64,000 bases of DNA from Garcia nutans (lineage: Eukaryota; Streptophyta; Magnoliopsida; Malpighiales; Euphorbiaceae), in assembly GCA_947685225.1 (NCBI GenBank), contig CANTUV010000072.1, positions 806,001 through 870,000 of the forward strand, in the 5' to 3' direction. Position 1 is the first letter of the stretch; every line of letters begins with the position of its first letter. The notes under the pieces are model-generated. The model was not told the origin of the DNA. It did no database searches and was given only the letters and a program-made list of their open reading frames with translations. The position numbers and the translations under genes are program-made. Shown here piece by piece: positions 59,616-64,000 of the stretch.

Positions 59616-61040
59616 TTGTTTCTTGTATGTCTTGTGATAACTTTACGACCAAAATCTCTCTCTTGACAGCTTGCATAAAAGTTTGACATGAAAGAGTAAA
59701 AAAAAGCGCAAATGCATGAGATCCAGGAAGCAAAACCTGCACACAGGCGTGTCTATTGTATTAGACACTGCTGTGCAGAAGAAATGCTGACTGAAAGAAA
59801 AGAGAAAAGATCCGGAGACAGAGACATCAACACCGGCATCTTAATGGCAAAGGACTTGACTGTGTATAAAAAATAAAAACTGTGCGAAGAAGAAAGAAGA
59901 AAGAAGAAAGAAGAAAGGAGAAGAAAGACAACACAGGTATGCTGAGGTTAAAGGACATGCCCGTGCATTAATATTTCATTTCTTTTTTGTTTTTCAAGAC
60001 TTAGTTAGATTTGGATCAAAATACAGATTTATTTAGTTAAAATATGATAGAATAAGTTGTTCCCTCAAACATAAATGAAAATGAAGGAGTTCTTGAGAAA
60101 AATCGGTCATTCACAACCACTGATGAAGGATTCATAAAAAATTTAAGGATTAGTAATCTTTTTTAGAAATCGAATGGATTTGGTCTTATACATACGTGAG
60201 CAAAATAATCAAAAAAGAAAGAAGATGAGAGTTCGAATCCCTCTCTTTTTGGTGATGACTTAGAATTTCTTTTTATCTTTTCTTTCAAAATAAGAGAACC
60301 CTTTTACTTTATTTAATATTTAAAAATATAGAATAGATAAAAATAAAATGCTAAGAATATTTAAAAATAAAAATAAAGAAGAAACTTCACTGATGGGAAT
60401 GAACCTCTTTGAAACAAAAGACATTCGTGGGGGCACAAACATGTTTATGCAATTATGTATGCCCGTGCATAAAAATGATGAGTTAAGAAACAAAGATGCT
60501 CTTAAAACCCTTAGGACACCTTAGGGGCATTTTTTGTAGTGTATAAATTGATCTTTTAAAGAGAGAGAAAAGGGGGCTAACCTACCTTTTGCTATCTTTG
60601 GCAAAAATCGAGGATCTAGAAAGAAAGTGAAAAGAAATCAAGGAGGAAGAGGATTATCAGTTTTTGCAGCTTTTTGGATTATGGATTCAGTTTAGCAAGC
60701 TAGAGATCAATTATTTTGGTTTAAACTTCCATTTACTTTGTTTATTGTTGTTTTTGGTTGAATAGTTGATGGATATTTCATTTGGGAATTGATTTCATTT
60801 AATTCCTTCTCCATTGATTTGTTGTTCATGGATTTAATGTTAGTAGTCGTTTGGTCACCAATTACTTGATTTATTGAATTATAGCGAGAGCTATATATAA
60901 TTTAGATTGAAGGACAAAAATCTTAGAAAGGGTATTCTGGAGATAAAATAACCTTCTAGGGACCCCTTGAATTACTCCCTTAAGCATTTAAATTGTTTTA
61001 TAATTCTAATTCCCATGATAGTAGGGAATTGTAACTTAAC
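59616..61040. other. Non-coding, LTR-like or unclassified DNA
   Basis: No coding frame. A (GAAGAAA)n run lies at 59884-59928. The phrases ACATGCCCGTGCATTAA (59957) and TATGCCCGTGCATAAAA (60457) recall the CG-bearing palindromic words of the Athila and chromovirus LTRs. From 60540 to 60960 there is a UTR-like stretch, with no detectable start or end motif for an LTR. At 60231-60250 GAGTTCGAATCCCTCTC resembles a tRNA T-arm, without the rest of a tRNA. Confidence 0.35.
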
Positions 61041-62012
61041 TGTAATACCCTGACCTAAGTAAAATTCTGAATAATAATACTATAAGATTAAAATATGAAC
61101 TTTAAAGGGGTGAATTCTATAGGTTGATTTTTATGAAAAAATAACTAGATAAAAAATTAATAAATAATAAATTCATAAAGTCACTAGGTTAAATACGTTA
61201 GTTCAAATTTAACAACCCAAAATTTATCAATTGGAAATTTGAATTTTTGATTATAGCAATAATGAGTTATATACTAAATGGTGTTCATGAAACACTGACT
61301 AATTTATCTAAATAACCAATTAAAATGAAGATTATGAACTAAAACTTTAAAACTTGGAATTCGGTAAATCATGCATACATTATCTAAGCATATAAGGGAC
61401 ACCTCAATTTCCATTTGTTAAAAAAAACCAGAGTTTATGTGTCAAATTTACACTTTAACTTTGATAACGTGTAAGAAGAGGGATGAATGTTGGAATCTAT
61501 GAATATTAAATATAAGCCAACTCAATAAACAATAGGTAATGTGTAAGAGACAGGGAAAGTATAAGTGATAGCCATATTTAAACAAGAATAACAATGTTGG
61601 CATAATAGGTGATGATTATAAAAAAAAATAATATAAACTTTTGCCAACTAATGGCAACATGTAGGAAGGAAGGGGAAATGATGATAATTAAAAAAAATGA
61701 ATGAAATAGGTTGTAAACAAGTCTCAATATGATGAGCTAGTGAGGTGACAAATGGGTTGAAAGTTGTTAACCCTTAATTTGCCAATTCATTCCTAAAAAC
61801 GTAAACCAAGGGAGAGAAATAGGAACCAAATACCAAATTTCTTTCTTAAACTAGGCATGAACGAAGCTGTTTGGGATTTGATTGGATAACCAATTCAAAT
61901 CGGCAAAATTGAGAATAAGAGAAGAGTTATGTATTTTGACTTTGAGAAATCAATTTTTTGCTTGAAATATGGTACATTATGAATCGGGTTGGAAATTTAA
62001 TTTCAATGTAAC
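61041..62012 (-). repeat. LTR-like segment next to minus-strand gypsy pol
   Basis: Read on the minus strand it begins TGTTACATTG where the pol frame breaks off and ends GGGTATTACA at 61041, the same end as the LTR-like copy at 7792 and close to the GTGTTACA ends of the chromovirus LTRs. Its interior is AT-rich and lacks the ACACGGCC words and hairpins. No matching 5-mers flank it. It may be a shortened 3' LTR of the pol relic or an independent solo LTR. Confidence 0.5.
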
Positions 62013-63520
62013 ATTTTAGTACTCCCAAGATGCATAGCATAGGGAGATTGGTGTACTGCCTCTAAAATTATTGTCTTCAAATATGAATCATCAGAAACAT
62101 ATAATCGACTTTGATACCACACACTACCATAATCTCTAATTATAAAATTTTTGCTCTCCCCCTTATGTATCTCCTCAAATATCTTTTGCAATCTATGATC
62201 CTTCTTTTGAGCTTCAATAGCACCATCATAAGCAATCTCCAAGTGGGCATTCAAAGCTCTCAGTTCCAATAGAAATGACAAAGAATTAATAGTCATCCCT
62301 ACTAAAGATTTTTAACTTAGTGCACCAACAACTACATTTACCTTGTCCGGACGGTAATCAGTTATGCAGTCATAATCTTTAATAATCTCTAACCATCGTT
62401 TTTGTCTAAGATTCAATTCTTTCTGGGTGCCCACATACTTTAAACTCTTGTGACCTGTATAAATAAAACATTTCTCACCAATAAATAGTGTTCCCAAATT
62501 TTCAAAGCAAACACTATAGCCGCTAGTTCCAAATCATGCACCAATTCAACTCATGATGTTTTAACTGTCTGAAAGCATAAGCTATAACTTTGCCCTCTTG
62601 CATCAAGTCACTTCCTAAACCATTATGTGAAACGTCACTATAAATCACAAATCCCTTACCTTCTATGGATAAGGTAAGAATTGAAGCTTGAGTCAACATC
62701 TCCTTCAATTGATCAAAACTCGCTTGACACCGATCTATTCACACAAACTTCACATCTTTTTGAAGCAACTTGGTGAGTGGCGAAGCTATCATAGAAAATT
62801 CTTTCACAAATCGACAAAAATAACCAGCCAAACCTAAGAAACTCCTAACCTTTAAATTTTGTAGGTGCCATTCGAGAAGGAGTAATGAAAATAGGTATGG
62901 TGCCGGGAACTACAAAAAAGCCAAACTCCACTTCTCTCTTTGAAGGTAACCTTGGCAACTCATTTAGAAATAGATCAAAAAATTCAAAAACTGTAGGTAT
63001 ACTATTTAAGTTAGGCTTCTCAGCTTTGGTATCCACCACATGAGCCAAATAAGCTTTACAACCCTTCTGAATCTTTCTCCAAGTTGTAATAGCTGAAATA
63101 AAATTAGATAAGAGGTGTCACTGCTCACTCGAATCCTCAACATCCTTACCATCTCATGTTCTCAAAGTAACACGCTTCAATTGACTATCCATAATAGCCT
63201 GATGCCTTGATAGCCAATCCATCCCCAACATAAAGATCATAGTCTCAAAAAGGCATCTCTATTAGATCACCTAAGAACTCAATATCATGCACCAACACAG
63301 GACAATTTTGGTACACCTTACTGACAACTACACTATGCTCTAAAGGATTAGTAAACCAATACATCATACTCTAAGGGCTCAACATGCATATGATGAACAA
63401 GCTTAATAGAAGCACTAATATAAGAATGCATCGATCCATGATCAATCAATGCATGGATAACAATTCCAAATAATGAGAATTTACCAACAACTATATTTGC
63501 AACATTCTGCTCCTGCTACA
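62003..63520 (-). pseudogene. Ty3/gypsy protease-RT-RNase H-integrase relic, minus strand
   Basis: Read from 63520 downwards. A protease fragment, IHALIDHGSMHSYISASI, has DHG in place of the DSG active site, followed by pieces like VLVHDIEFLGDLIEMPF and DLYVGDGLAIKA. Next, at about 63048-62850, come a linker and the RT start (EFFDLFLNELPRLPSKREVEF). Most of the RT palm is deleted, since RNase H begins by 62660 (GFVIYSDVSHNGLGSDLMQE, YTGHKSLKYV with Asp lost, NLRQKRWLEIIKDYDC). The integrase zinc region (EAVHQSPYAMHLGSTKM) ends abruptly at about 62012. Sequence resembles the chromovirus at 23281 but is far more decayed. Confidence 0.88.
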
Positions 63521-64000
63521 TCCCATAGACTCTCTAAGAAGCTCTTGCCTCGTCTGGTTTGCTCACTGTGCAATGTCTAAAATTTTATGCTATGATTTTC
63601 TGTATTATATATATATACTGGACTGTTTATGATGTTATGTGTGGCCTGAGGATTTGAAATAGGTGAAAAAATAAAGTTGGATAAGCCTTAAAAAGTGTAA
63701 AATTAAATCCGGGTATGGATTTATTCGATATTTCCAAAAAAAGAATTTAAAAGCTGTAAAAATTATGAAAATGTCCTTGTGGCTATAAAATAAAATTCTA
63801 CTACAATCAGGATATGGAATAGGAGTAATAAGGGTTTAAAATAATTAAAACAATTATTTTTTTATGATTTTACAGAGTTAAAAACCGAATTAAGAGACAA
63901 TTAAAGAAAGTAGGTATACCGAAGTTAAGATGCAAGCGTCGCACGGAATCAAAACCTTAGATATTATAAAAGTTAAATGTTGACTTCTTTCTTCTTCATC
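63521..64000. other. Window end, possible start of another repeat
   Basis: No gene. From about 63576 the text TGTCTAAAATTTTATGC changes character from the pol relic and could be the start of an LTR that runs out of the window. An AT microsatellite is at 63607-63617. This cannot be decided here. Confidence 0.3.

Noticed and set aside
60180..60260. A tRNA gene
   Set aside because: Only a T-arm-like stretch is present; no D-arm, anticodon arm or pairing acceptor stem could be found upstream.

Overview
The window is plant nuclear DNA, almost certainly from a eudicot. It is AT-rich and dominated by plant LTR-retrotransposon lineages: Athila-type Ty3/gypsy, Tekay/Del-like chromoviruses and several Ty1/copia families. 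It carries one recognisable host gene, a TAF15b-like transcription factor with GT-AG introns. No bacterial, organellar-genome or CRISPR-type feature was found. The species cannot be named from the sequence.

Layout. 1-4421: old CACTA-like (En/Spm) sequence with subterminal repeats and a 33-bp minisatellite. About 5560-7792: a decayed LTR related to the chromovirus LTRs further on. 8117-22598: an Athila-type element bounded by the 5-bp duplication TAGCA, with gag, protease, RT/RNase H, integrase and an env-like third ORF, all broken. Its 3' LTR holds a 2.9-kb solo chromovirus LTR at 19240-22137, flanked by GTAAC. 23284-27674: a 5'-truncated chromovirus with an open 631-codon RNase H-integrase-chromodomain frame and its 3' LTR. 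29267-29727: a small hAT-like element with an 8-bp duplication. 30611-35741: a very old copia element whose 3' LTR ends directly upstream of the host gene. 35742-46479: the TAF15b-like gene and a duplicated copy of its last exon, separated by a gypsy fragment. 47620-54700: a copia element (duplication TTTGC) with a second solo chromovirus LTR (51219-53636) nested in its RT. 55405 to about 59615: a 3'-truncated copia element. 61041-63520: a minus-strand gypsy pol relic next to an LTR-like segment.

How the parts relate. The only gene with a likely cellular job encodes an RRM plus two RanBP2-type zinc fingers, a TBP-associated-factor-like RNA-binding protein of 395 residues. Its eight exons, the first non-coding, join in frame with consensus splice sites. 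The last coding exon has been duplicated 2.4 kb downstream with acceptor, frame, length and stop codon intact, so the locus could make two C-terminal isoforms. Everything else is layered transposon insertion that can be ordered by nesting and target-site duplications.

I found no clearly new biological system. The best leads are the duplicated, splice-competent terminal exon of TAF15b, a double hairpin conserved in all four chromovirus-type LTRs, and clusters of short palindromic words in the LTRs of unrelated element families. Coordinates were read by eye, so boundaries of old elements are approximate unless target-site duplications are stated.
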